DNA from: DATENM01 sp045807725
GTDB lineage: Bacteria; Acidobacteriota; Blastocatellia; UBA7656
Direction of reading: 5' to 3'
Assembly: GCA_045807725.1 (NCBI GenBank)
Contig: JBJMGV010000009.1
Span: 19,747 to 83,746 of the forward strand
DNA length: 64,000 nt
Position numbers and translations under genes: made by a program. Positions 25,567 through 33,102 of the stretch are shown here, in pieces. The stretch's first letter is position 1, and each line of letters opens with the position of its first letter. Under the pieces are notes generated by a model. That model was not told where the DNA came from. It did no database searches and saw nothing but the letters and a program-made list of their open reading frames with translations.

Positions 25567-25640
25567 TGGGTGATGAGTGATGAGGAGAAGGTAAAGCAGT
25601 GGTTAGAAGCTCATCACTCGTGAATCATCACTCACCACTT
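25561..25640. repeat. Inverted repeat of GAGTGATG words overlapping the argG stop
   Basis: The left arm GAGTGATGGGTGATGAGTGA begins within the last codons of argG and contains its TGA. The right arm is CTCATCACTCGTGAATCATC and CACTCACC. The core is about 25 bp. It has the same architecture as the repeat at 46.5 kb, which uses the same words. Confidence 0.8.
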
Positions 25641-25660
25641 CGGAAAGGAGCAGATGAACG

Positions 25661-26764
25661 ATGAGCCAGCAGACCTTGACCGGCCCGGCAGCCGTGATGA
25701 ATATGACCGATAAAGACGTGCGGCTCGTGCGTGTCGATAAGATCGCGTCGTCAACCGTGAACCTCGATCTCGCCCACGACCTGGAGATCACCACCGCGTG
25801 CGAAGCGCGCGCCGGCAACGTCGTCGTCGTCCGCACGCGGACGGATAACGCGACCTACAACACGCTTGAGTTGGTCACGGGCCGTATGGCGAAGATCAAT
25901 CACGGCGACATCATCGCCGGCGTGCTCGGCTACCGCCGCGCGCTGAAAGGCTTTGTCGGCGACGTGCCCGAATCGATCAAGGCCGGAGACCGTTTGCACT
26001 TGCTCAACCTCGGCGGTCTGGTCGGCCAGTGTGTCGGCCATCATCACAGTCTCAACAATGCCATCGAAGTTGAAGTCATCGGTATGCCGGTTCGTGACGG
26101 GCGCATCCTCAACATCAGTGAAGCGGCCATTGCGCAGCGCGCAGAGATGACTGCAACCGTGCCGCTCGTGCTGGTCGCCGGTACGTGCATGAATTCGGGC
26201 AAGACCTACGCGGCGACAGAGATCATCAAGCACCTGACGCGGGCCGGATTGCGCGTCGCGGCAGCCAAGCTGTCGGGCGTCGCCTGTCTGCGCGACACAC
26301 TCAATATGCAGGATCACGGCGCGATCAAGACGTTGAGCTTTCTTGATTGCGGGCTGCCTTCGACGGTCGGCGTCAGCGATCTTGCGCCAATTGCCAAAGG
26401 CGTCATCGAAGAACTGGCGAAGGTCGAGCCGGATTGCGCAGTGGTTGAACTCGGCGATGGTTTGCTCGGCGGCTACGCGGTCGAGACGATTTTCAACGAT
26501 GCCGAGTTGATGCGAGCAACGGCGGCGCTGGTCTTCTGCGCGTCGGACTTCGTCGGCGCGTGGGGCGGGCGCGAATTGCTGGCGGCGCACAACGTCAAGA
26601 TTGACGTGATGAGCGGCCCCGTCACCGATTCGCAAATGGGCGCGGATTACGTGCGCGAACACCTCGGCATCTCGGCGGCCAACGCTGTCAATCACGGCGA
26701 ACAGCTCGCGTTGCTCGTCAAAGAGAAGATAGAGAAGTGGTCAGTGGCTAGTGGTAAATGGTAA
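25661..26764 (+). CDS. P-loop NTPase of unknown function inside the arginine cluster
   Basis: 367 residues. The N-terminal about 165 residues (LVRVDKIASSTVNLDLAHDLEI, GDIIAGVLGYRRALKGFVGDVP) look like a beta-rich domain. The C-terminal half begins PLVLVAGTCMNSGKTYAATEI, a Walker A GxxxxSGKT of the dethiobiotin-synthetase/MobB-like type, followed by AAAKLSGVACLRDT and the Walker B-like CAVVELGDGLLGGY. Its position between argG and argC, same strand, suggests a role in arginine or acyl-glutamate metabolism; this is inference. The last 7-8 codons and the stop are contributed by an intergenic repeat, so the native C-terminus may have been replaced. Confidence 0.75.
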   Translation: MSQQTLTGPAAVMNMTDKDVRLVRVDKIASSTVNLDLAHDLEITTACEARAGNVVVVRTRTDNATYNTLELVTGRMAKINHGDIIAGVLGYRRALKGFVGDVPESIKAGDRLHLLNLGGLVGQCVGHHHSLNNAIEVEVIGMPVRDGRILNISEAAIAQRAEMTATVPLVLVAGTCMNSGKTYAATEIIKHLTRAGLRVAAAKLSGVACLRDTLNMQDHGAIKTLSFLDCGLPSTVGVSDLAPIAKGVIEELAKVEPDCAVVELGDGLLGGYAVETIFNDAELMRATAALVFCASDFVGAWGGRELLAAHNVKIDVMSGPVTDSQMGADYVREHLGISAANAVNHGEQLALLVKEKIEKWSVASGKW

Positions 26765-27070
26765 GTGGTAAGTGGTAAGTGGTAAGTGGCCAGTGGTAAG
26801 TGGCCAGTTGATAGTTAAAAGTTGATAGTTCCCCAAGCTCCGTAGGAGCGCGATGTTTATAGAAATGGCTAAAGGATGTGACGAAGCCCCGTAGGGGCGC
26901 AATGTTGACATCACGCTCCTGACGGAGCTTGCTTCTTCTATTGCATCGTGAACTATAAACATCGCGCTCCTAACGGAGCTTGTACCGTTATTAGCAACGT
27001 TGACTATAAACATCGCGCTCCTACGGGGCTGACTAATCCTTGGCCACTAACCACTAACCACTGACCACTG
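26738..27070. repeat. Composite repeat, CTCCGT-hairpin family (copy 1 of 4)
   Basis: The left arm is tandem AGTGGTAAGTGG words and the right arm is CCACTAACCACTAACCACTG. The core holds five short hairpins of type AAGCTCCGTAGGAGCG: two facing right (from 26835 and about 26885) and three facing left. They are joined by the linkers ATGTTTATAG and ATGTTGACAT. The element begins within the end of the P-loop gene and stops 15 bp before argC. Confidence 0.9.
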
Positions 27071-27084
27071 ATGGCGGAGAACTC

Positions 27085-28116
27085 ATGATCAAGGTCGGCA
27101 TACTCGGCGGGTCGGGCTACGGCGGCAGCGAATTGCTGCGCATACTGTTATTCCACCCGCAGGTCGAAATCAAGCTGGTGACGGCAAATGAACACGCCGG
27201 CAAGCGCGTTGATGCGGTTCATCCGAACCTTGCGCGGCTGACCGATTTGAAGTTCACCGCTATGCCTGACGCGAGCGAGATGGCGGCGCTGGATTGCGTC
27301 TTTCTGGCGTTGCCGCACGGACAGGCGATGGAGATTGTTCCGTTGCTGTCGCGCTCGGTTAAAGCGATTGATCTATCGGGCGATTTTCGACTGCGCGACG
27401 CCGAAGCTTTCAAAGCGTTTTATGGTTTCGAGCAGACGCAGATGGAGGCGCAGCGCGAATTCATTTATGGGCTGACGGAAGTCAATCGCGCGCAGATCAA
27501 AGAAGCGAGTCGCGTTGCTAATCCCGGTTGCTTTGCCACCGCGCTTGAGCTTGGCCTTTATCCGTTCGTCGCGGCGAGCACAATCACCGGCAAGATCATC
27601 GCCGATTTGAAGACCGGCTCATCCGGGTCGGGCGCGAAGGCAGCGGCCAACACGCATCATCCGAAGCGCGCGAATAGTTTTTACGCTTACAAAACATTCG
27701 CGCACCAACATCAGCCCGAAGTCGAACAACTGCTCGCGGCGGTGAACCCGCACTGGCGAGACACAGGTAGTCTGATTTTGCAGACCCATTCGCTGCCGAC
27801 CGTGCGCGGCATCTTCGCTTCGATCTACCTGACGACGAAAGCGGCGATGACCAGTGAAGAGGTCGGCCAGTTGCTGCGCGATTATTATGGCAATGAATAC
27901 TTCATTCGCCTCGTCAGCGGCTCGCCCGACATCAACTGGGTGAAGTCCACCAACTTCGTAGACATTGGTTATGCCGCACAGGGCGACACCGTGATTGTGT
28001 TCGTCGCGCTGGACAATCTCGTCAAAGGCGCAGCAGGTCAGGCCGTGCAGAATATGAACCTGATGTTCGGCGTCGAAGAGCGCGCGGGCTTGATGCTCGC
28101 GGGCAGTAATCCATAA
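27085..28116 (+). CDS. argC: N-acetyl-gamma-glutamyl-phosphate reductase
   Basis: 343 residues. The N-terminus IKVGILGGSGYGGSELLRILLFHP is the NADP-binding fold. The active-site Cys lies in RVANPGCFATALELGL. A conserved His-rich stretch (AANTHHPKRANSF, KTFAHQHQPEVEQ) and SLPTVRGIFASIYL follow, as in type 1 ArgC. It reduces acyl-glutamyl phosphate to the semialdehyde. GGAG precedes the ATG. It may act on the succinyl rather than the acetyl form if the downstream carbamoyltransferase is succinyl-specific. Confidence 0.96.
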   Translation: MIKVGILGGSGYGGSELLRILLFHPQVEIKLVTANEHAGKRVDAVHPNLARLTDLKFTAMPDASEMAALDCVFLALPHGQAMEIVPLLSRSVKAIDLSGDFRLRDAEAFKAFYGFEQTQMEAQREFIYGLTEVNRAQIKEASRVANPGCFATALELGLYPFVAASTITGKIIADLKTGSSGSGAKAAANTHHPKRANSFYAYKTFAHQHQPEVEQLLAAVNPHWRDTGSLILQTHSLPTVRGIFASIYLTTKAAMTSEEVGQLLRDYYGNEYFIRLVSGSPDINWVKSTNFVDIGYAAQGDTVIVFVALDNLVKGAAGQAVQNMNLMFGVEERAGLMLAGSNP

Positions 28117-28122
28117 GGGTCT

Positions 28123-28187
28123 GCCACAGAGAGACCGAGACACGGAGAAGAGAAAAAGAAAACTCTGTGTCTTTGTGCCTCTGTGGC
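28123..28187. repeat. Inverted repeat of CACAGAG words after argC
   Basis: GCCACAGAGAGACCGAGACA and CTGTGTCTTTGTGCCTCTGT face each other around an A-rich loop, forming a long imperfect hairpin that starts 7 nt after the argC stop and ends 20 bp before the argD start. Confidence 0.75.
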
Positions 28188-28206
28188 CAATCTCTTTCTG
28201 AGGAGA

Positions 28207-29391
28207 ATGGAATTGAGCACACAACCGCAGATGGAAAATATCATTGATGTTGAAGAGCAGTATCAGGTGGCGACCTATAAGAAGTTCCCTTTCGTCGTCG
28301 AGCGCGGCGAAGACGTGTGGGTCGTGACCAGCACGGGCGAGCGCTACCTTGATCTGTATGGCGGCCACGCGGTCGTCTCGACGGGACATTCGCACCCGCG
28401 CGTTGTTCGCGCCATCAGCGAGCAGGCGGGGCGTTTGATCTTTTACTCGAACCTCGTCTACAACGACACGCGCGCTCGCGCGGCGCGCAAGCTGGTCGAG
28501 GTCGCCCACCCGCTGCACACGAAAGTCTTCTTCTGTAATTCGGGCACCGAGGCGAACGAGAACGCGATTAAGATCGCCCGCAAGCTGACCGGGCGCGATA
28601 AGATCATCTCGTTCGAGGGCAGCTTTCACGGGCGCACGCCGGGATCGCTGGCGGCGACGGGTCTCGGCAAATACCGCGAAGGCATTTCGCCGATGCTCGC
28701 CGGCCACCTCTACGCGCCGTTCAATGACATCGCCGCTATCGACGCACTGATTGATGAAGAGACGGCGGCGGTAATCCTTGAACCGATTCAAAGCATGGGC
28801 GGCGCGCGAATGGGTTCGCCTGAGTTTTACCGCGCGCTGCGTGAGTCGTGCGACCGTGTGGGCGCGATGTTGATCTACGACGAAGTGCAGACCGGCATGG
28901 GGCGCACGGGCGATTACTTCTTCGCGGGCCGTTTCGACGTTGTGCCCGATATGGTCACGCTCGCAAAGGGCATCGCCAGCGGCGTGCCGATGGGCGCGGT
29001 GCTCGTGACTGAAGATATCGCCAGCGAGATTAAGCTGAGCGACCTGGGCACGACTTTCGGCGGCGGCCCGCTGGCCTGCGCGGCGCTCGAAGCGACGATT
29101 GACGTGATCCGCGACGAGCAGTTGCTCGACAATGTTCGCGTGAATTCCGAGTATCTCTACAGCGAACTCGCCAGGCTGCCCCAGGTTGACGAGTTGCGCG
29201 GGCTTGGCTACCTCGTCGGCATCAAGTTCAAAAGCGACAGCGCGAAGCCGTACCAACAAGCGTTGCTTGCGCGCAAGATCATCACGGGCCTTGCCGACGA
29301 CGCCAGCGTGCTGCGATTGCTGCCGCCGCTGACGCTCAAGCGCGCCGAGATTGATCTGTTCTTGAACGAGCTGGCAGCGATGCAGTTCTGA
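28207..29391 (+). CDS. argD: Acetylornithine aminotransferase (class III, PLP)
   Basis: About 394 residues. The likely start is ATG at 28207, or TTG at 28213, which has better spacing to GAGGAG. A further GTG at 28183 lies in the preceding repeat. It carries KVFFCNSGTEANENAIKIAR, SFEGSFHGRTPGSLAATG, EPIQSMGG, the LIYDEVQTGMGRTG block and the PLP lysine in PDMVTLAKGIASGVPMGAV. It transfers an amino group from glutamate to the acylated glutamate semialdehyde. Length and motif order are normal. Confidence 0.95.
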   Translation: MELSTQPQMENIIDVEEQYQVATYKKFPFVVERGEDVWVVTSTGERYLDLYGGHAVVSTGHSHPRVVRAISEQAGRLIFYSNLVYNDTRARAARKLVEVAHPLHTKVFFCNSGTEANENAIKIARKLTGRDKIISFEGSFHGRTPGSLAATGLGKYREGISPMLAGHLYAPFNDIAAIDALIDEETAAVILEPIQSMGGARMGSPEFYRALRESCDRVGAMLIYDEVQTGMGRTGDYFFAGRFDVVPDMVTLAKGIASGVPMGAVLVTEDIASEIKLSDLGTTFGGGPLACAALEATIDVIRDEQLLDNVRVNSEYLYSELARLPQVDELRGLGYLVGIKFKSDSAKPYQQALLARKIITGLADDASVLRLLPPLTLKRAEIDLFLNELAAMQF

Positions 29392-29399
29392 TTATCGTT

Positions 29400-29652
29400 C
29401 CGCAGCCCGCTTGAGCGGGCTTGCCCGCAGGGCAGACAGGCCAGCCGTTTACGGCTGGTTTACGGCGGCACATAAATGCGTAGCCCGTTTCAACGGGCTT
29501 ACCTGGATCGGCTTTAGCCCTCGAATGCGCGGCTAAAGCCGGCGCGAGAAGGACGCTAAAGCGCCCTTCAGAGATTTGATTCGGCGGCTTTAACCAGCCC
29601 TAAAGGGCTGGCCTATCTGCCCTGCGGGTAAGCCGCCTGAAGGCGGCTGAAG
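29400..29652. repeat. Large palindromic cluster between argD and argF'
   Basis: Local hairpins include AGCCCGCTTGAGCGGGCTT, CCAGCCGTTTACGGCTGG, AGCCCGTTTCAACGGGCTTA, GGCGCTTTAGCGTCC-like and CCAGCCCTAAAGGGCTGG. In addition, GCCCGCAGGGCAGA near 29425 pairs with TCTGCCCTGCGGG near 29618, so the whole block folds into one branched cruciform. It lies inside an otherwise co-directional gene cluster. Confidence 0.85.
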
Positions 29653-29680
29653 AATTCACCACTTTGATCTGAGAGTTGAA

Positions 29681-30691
29681 ATGGAACTGAAAGGCAGAGA
29701 CTTTCTTAGCACGGCGGACTTCACGACGGATGAGCTGAAGGCGTTGCTTGATCTAGCCGCGCACATCAAGGCGAGCGATTACCGCGAGCGCCCGCTTGCG
29801 GGGCGCAGCGTTGCGCTCGTCTTTTTCAATCCATCGCTGCGCACGCGCACGTCGATGGAGATTGCCGTGTATGACCTCGGCGGCAACGCGATCACTCTGG
29901 ATGTCGGCAAAGGCATGTGGAGTCTGGAATACCGCGACCAGATCGTGATGGACGGCGACAAGACCGAGCACATCAAGGAAGCGGCGCGCGTGCTCTCGCG
30001 TTATGTTGCCGCCATCGGCGTGCGCGCGTTTCCAGAGATGAAAGATTACGTAACGGAGATTACTGATCCGGTGGTGCGCGGGTTTGCCGAGTACAGCGAC
30101 GTGCCCATCGTCAATCTCGAATCATCGCGGCATCATCCGTTTCAAGCGTTGGCCGACGCGTTGACGATTCGTGAAAAGTTGGGCGGCTTTGCAGGTCAGC
30201 GCGTCGTCTTGTCGTGGGCTTATCACCCGAAGCCGCTGCCGATGGCCGTCCCCAACTCGTTCGCCTTGATCGCGGCGCAGATGGGGCTTGACCTGACCAT
30301 CGCGTGCCCGCCTGAATACGACCTCGGCGATGAAGTGATGCAAGAGATTCACAGCGCGGCTACGGCGAATGGCGGCAGCGTCAGCATCTCGCGTGAGCAG
30401 CGCGCCGCGTGCGCCGACGCGAAGATCATCTACGCCAAGAGCTGGGGCGCGAAACAATTCTATGGCCGCGCCGAAGACGACATCGCTTTGCGCCAGCAGT
30501 ACAAAGACTGGCGCATTGACGAAGAGATTATGCGCTCGACCGATGGCGGCTGGTTTATGCATTGCCTGCCGGTGCGCCGCAACGTCGTCGTCACCGACGG
30601 CGTGCTCGACGGGCCACAGTGTGCCGCTATTGACGAAGCCGAAAACCGCCTGCACGTGCAGAAAGCCGTGCTTGCCTCAATAATGAAATGA
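29681..30691 (+). CDS. argF': N-acyl-ornithine carbamoyltransferase (acetyl- or succinylornithine type)
   Basis: 336 residues. The carbamoyl-phosphate motif is FNPSLRTRTSMEIA (FxNPSxRTRTS), then HHPFQALADALTI, the acyl-ornithine-type WAYHPKPLPMAVPNSF and HCLPVRRNVVVTDGVLDGP. These separate it from ordinary ornithine carbamoyltransferase (HxxLPA end motif) and place it with Xanthomonas AOTCase and Bacteroides SOTCase. In VMDGDKTEHI, Thr95 lies where the Xanthomonas enzyme has Glu92, and Val303 lies where it has the carbamylated Lys302. Both changes argue against strict acetylornithine use. It overlaps argB by four bases. Confidence 0.92.
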   Translation: MELKGRDFLSTADFTTDELKALLDLAAHIKASDYRERPLAGRSVALVFFNPSLRTRTSMEIAVYDLGGNAITLDVGKGMWSLEYRDQIVMDGDKTEHIKEAARVLSRYVAAIGVRAFPEMKDYVTEITDPVVRGFAEYSDVPIVNLESSRHHPFQALADALTIREKLGGFAGQRVVLSWAYHPKPLPMAVPNSFALIAAQMGLDLTIACPPEYDLGDEVMQEIHSAATANGGSVSISREQRAACADAKIIYAKSWGAKQFYGRAEDDIALRQQYKDWRIDEEIMRSTDGGWFMHCLPVRRNVVVTDGVLDGPQCAAIDEAENRLHVQKAVLASIMK

Positions 30692-31575
30692 TCCAAGAAC
30701 GCTTAGACCTGCTGCGCGAGGCGCTGCCATACATTCAGCGCTTCAAGAACAAGACCTTCGTCGTCAAGCTGTCGGGCAAGGTGACGGAAGAACAGGATCA
30801 GCTCTACTCGCTGGCCGAAGAGATCACGCTGTTGAATCAGGTCGGCATACCTGTGGCGGTGATTCACGGCGGCGGCAAGCAGTTGACGACGACCGCCGAG
30901 CGCTTAGGAATCGCGCAACGCATGGTCAATGGCCGCCGCGTCACCGACGCCGACACGCTCGAAGTGGCCAAGATGGTCTTCGCCGGCCAGATCAATATGG
31001 ATATTATCTCGGCCCTGCGTCGCGCCGGGGCCGACACGGTCGGGCTGTCGGGCGTTGACGGCGACATCATTCAAGCGCGGCGGCGCGAGATTCAAAAGGT
31101 GCTGAATCAGGAGACCGGCGAAGTCGAGATGGTTGACTTCGGTCACGTCGGCGACATCGCGGATATAAACGTGCGGCTGCTCAGGTTGTTGCTCGATAAT
31201 GGCTACGTGCCGGTCATCTCGTCGCTCGGCGCGGACGATCAAGGCAACGTCTACAACATCAACGCCGATACTATCGCCGCCGAAATCGCCGCGCATCTGG
31301 CAGCGGAAAAGCTCATCCTGCTCACAGATGTGGACGGCATCCTGCGCGACCGCAACGATCCATCGTCGCGAATTTCGCGGCTGACCGTGGACGAAGCCGA
31401 GGCGCTGGTGAAAGATCAGGCCGTCTCTGCCGGCATGCTGCCGAAGATCGCGGCGATTGCTCGATTAATTCGGCGTGGCGTGCGCAGCGCTCACATCATC
31501 AACGGCAACAAACGCAACGCGCTGCTCTACGAAGTCTTCACCGACGAAGGCGCGGGCACGATGATTACGCCGTGA
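30688..31575 (+). CDS. argB: Acetylglutamate kinase
   Basis: 295 residues of the amino-acid kinase fold. It has FVVKLSGKV, VAVIHGGGKQL (substrate and ATP loop), RRVTDADTLEVAKMVFAGQIN, GLSGVDGDIIQA, NVYNINADTIAAEIAAHL and LILLTDVDGIL, then SAGMLPKIAAIARLIRRGVRSAHIINGN. It phosphorylates N-acetyl- (or N-succinyl-) glutamate, the second step of the pathway. The start ATG overlaps the argF' stop (ATGA), indicating coupled translation. The N-terminal helix MIQERLDLLREALPYIQRF is the type found in arginine-inhibited hexameric enzymes, so feedback inhibition is likely. Confidence 0.95.
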   Translation: MIQERLDLLREALPYIQRFKNKTFVVKLSGKVTEEQDQLYSLAEEITLLNQVGIPVAVIHGGGKQLTTTAERLGIAQRMVNGRRVTDADTLEVAKMVFAGQINMDIISALRRAGADTVGLSGVDGDIIQARRREIQKVLNQETGEVEMVDFGHVGDIADINVRLLRLLLDNGYVPVISSLGADDQGNVYNINADTIAAEIAAHLAAEKLILLTDVDGILRDRNDPSSRISRLTVDEAEALVKDQAVSAGMLPKIAAIARLIRRGVRSAHIINGNKRNALLYEVFTDEGAGTMITP

Positions 31576-31697
31576 GCGAGTCGTGATGACCACTGCCGGA
31601 ATAAAACCGTTGATCCTTGCGAAGCTGTCTGTGACATTGGCTTCAGCCCGCACAAGATCACAAGCAAAGATACAGCGATAAAGATCCGTTTTGTCAT
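31527..31697 (-). pseudogene. Remnant of a small secreted protein, antisense to the argB end
   Basis: An ATG at 31695-31697 with a perfect upstream AGAAGGAGAG opens MTKRIFIAVSLLVILCGLKP, a convincing signal-peptide start. The frame then runs into the antisense of argB and stops after 56 residues. Everything beyond about residue 41 is only complement of argB, so the original body appears lost by deletion. It could instead be a genuine 56-residue secreted peptide; low-complexity and ordinary codons do not decide this. Confidence 0.45.
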
Positions 31698-31864
31698 GTT
31701 TGCTCTCCTTCTGTTGACTTGAGCTTTCTGCCCGCGAACTGATATGCGCCAATCATCGCCGAAACGCTCACACGTTTTGATATTGGAAAACTGTGCGGGC
31801 GGCTTTCTCCGACGATTGCCTTTGCGTATAATTGCGGGCAATATCGGAAAGGGAGCTTATAGGT

Positions 31865-32932
31865 ATGATCATTTGTCCGAATTGTGGAGCCAGCAACAAA
31901 GACGGCTCGACCGTCTGCCGGATGTGCGCGGCTCATATTCCCGATGTGCCGCCTTATGCCGGCAACCTGCCGGGCCAGCCATCCGCCTTTTCGCCGACAG
32001 TCATCGCCGGCGACCGCGAACGCCAGGCCGCCGCGCCACCCGCGCCCGCGCCGTCCGCGTCATCAGAGATCGAATGCGCCAATTGCCACACGATGAATGA
32101 AGCGGGCTGGTCGTTTTGCCAGCAGTGCGGCAGCCGCTTGACGCCGCAAGCCGCACCGCCGCAGCAAGCCGCGCCGCCACTGGAAGCGGCGCAAACTTTT
32201 AAGACGGTGCCGACCGAAATCCCCGCCGCTGATGCGGGGCTACAAACGGTCGTCGCTGACCGGCCCAGGACCGAGCCGATCAGCCCATCGCCCGGCCCGC
32301 CCGGTATGCGAACTGTCGCCGAACCGCAGCCGGCCAGGCCAGCCGAGTCGTTCCCTGATCTCTCCACCGTCGTTTCGCCGATGCCGGTCATCAGCGATCA
32401 GAAACCCGCCGTGCCGACTGCGCCACCTGCGCCGCCTGTCGCGCCGCCCGCGCCACAAGCCGAGCCGCCGCGCGCCGAAGCCGTGCAGCCGCGCGCCGAA
32501 GCCGTGCAGCCGATGGCCTCACCGACAGCAGGCGCAATCGCCTGCCCGAAATGTAATTACGCAAACAATCCGGGCAACTCGTTCTGCGCCAACTGTGGCT
32601 CGGTGCTAACCGTCGCTCGCACTATCGTGATGGCTTCGCCGCTTGCGGCCCCGCGAGGCCGCTTGCATCTGGTGATGGAAGGCGGGCAGCAAGGCGAAGT
32701 CTATGACTTGAGCGACGAGACCGTCGTCGGGCGCACCAACGGCGACATCACGTTTCCTCACGATGGATTTATGTCGGGCCAACACGCGCGCATCGAACGG
32801 CGCGACAACAGCTACGTGCTCACAGACGCCGGCAGCCGCAACGGCACATTCATCAAGATCAAAGGCGAAGTCGAATTGAAACCCGGCGATATGATCTTGA
32901 TCGGCAAACAGCTTTTCCGGTTCGAGGAATAG
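31865..32932 (+). CDS. Zinc-ribbon/FHA domain signalling protein
   Basis: 355 residues from the ATG at 31865 (GGGAG ahead; TATAAT at 31827 is a possible -10). Three double-Cys zinc ribbons are visible: CPNCG..CRMC (about 4-21), CANCH..CQQCG (about 73-95) and CPKCN..CANCG (about 224-246). They are separated by Pro/Ala/Gln-rich linkers, including a duplicated PRAEAVQ. The C-terminal FHA domain has VVGRTNGDITFPHDGFMSGQHARI and SRNGTFIKI, which bind phosphothreonine. It pairs with the downstream PP2C phosphatase, so it is probably a reader in a Ser/Thr kinase network. No kinase is in the window. Confidence 0.9.
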   Translation: MIICPNCGASNKDGSTVCRMCAAHIPDVPPYAGNLPGQPSAFSPTVIAGDRERQAAAPPAPAPSASSEIECANCHTMNEAGWSFCQQCGSRLTPQAAPPQQAAPPLEAAQTFKTVPTEIPAADAGLQTVVADRPRTEPISPSPGPPGMRTVAEPQPARPAESFPDLSTVVSPMPVISDQKPAVPTAPPAPPVAPPAPQAEPPRAEAVQPRAEAVQPMASPTAGAIACPKCNYANNPGNSFCANCGSVLTVARTIVMASPLAAPRGRLHLVMEGGQQGEVYDLSDETVVGRTNGDITFPHDGFMSGQHARIERRDNSYVLTDAGSRNGTFIKIKGEVELKPGDMILIGKQLFRFEE

Positions 32933-33095
32933 AAGTCAGGAGTCAGGAGTCAGAAGTCAGAAGTCAGAATGGAAAAGGAAGGGAGCGTTTAGAAGATAGA
33001 ATAGAAGCGGAGGCGGCAGCCGACCTCCCTGTTCATTCTGACTTCTGACTTCTGACTCCTGACTTCTCTCTTCTGACTTCTGACTCCTGACTCCC
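32933..33095. repeat. Composite inverted repeat, GTCAG-word family, core type 1 (copy 2 of 3)
   Basis: The left arm starts at the first base after the FHA gene stop: AAGTCAGGAGTCAGGAGTCA. The core CAGAATGGAAAAGGAAGG..GAAGCGGAGGCGGCAGCCG is nearly identical to that at 61.1 kb. The right arm is repeated TTCTGACTTCTGACTCCTGA. It ends 8 bp before the PP2C start codon, leaving no room for a standard ribosome site. Confidence 0.9.
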
Positions 33096-33102
33096 TAAAA
33101 CG

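Noticed and set aside
27619..29259. 546-codon minus-strand frame opposite argC and argD
   Set aside because: It runs across two real genes and a repeat. Translation is Arg/His/Ala-rich without any recognisable motif.
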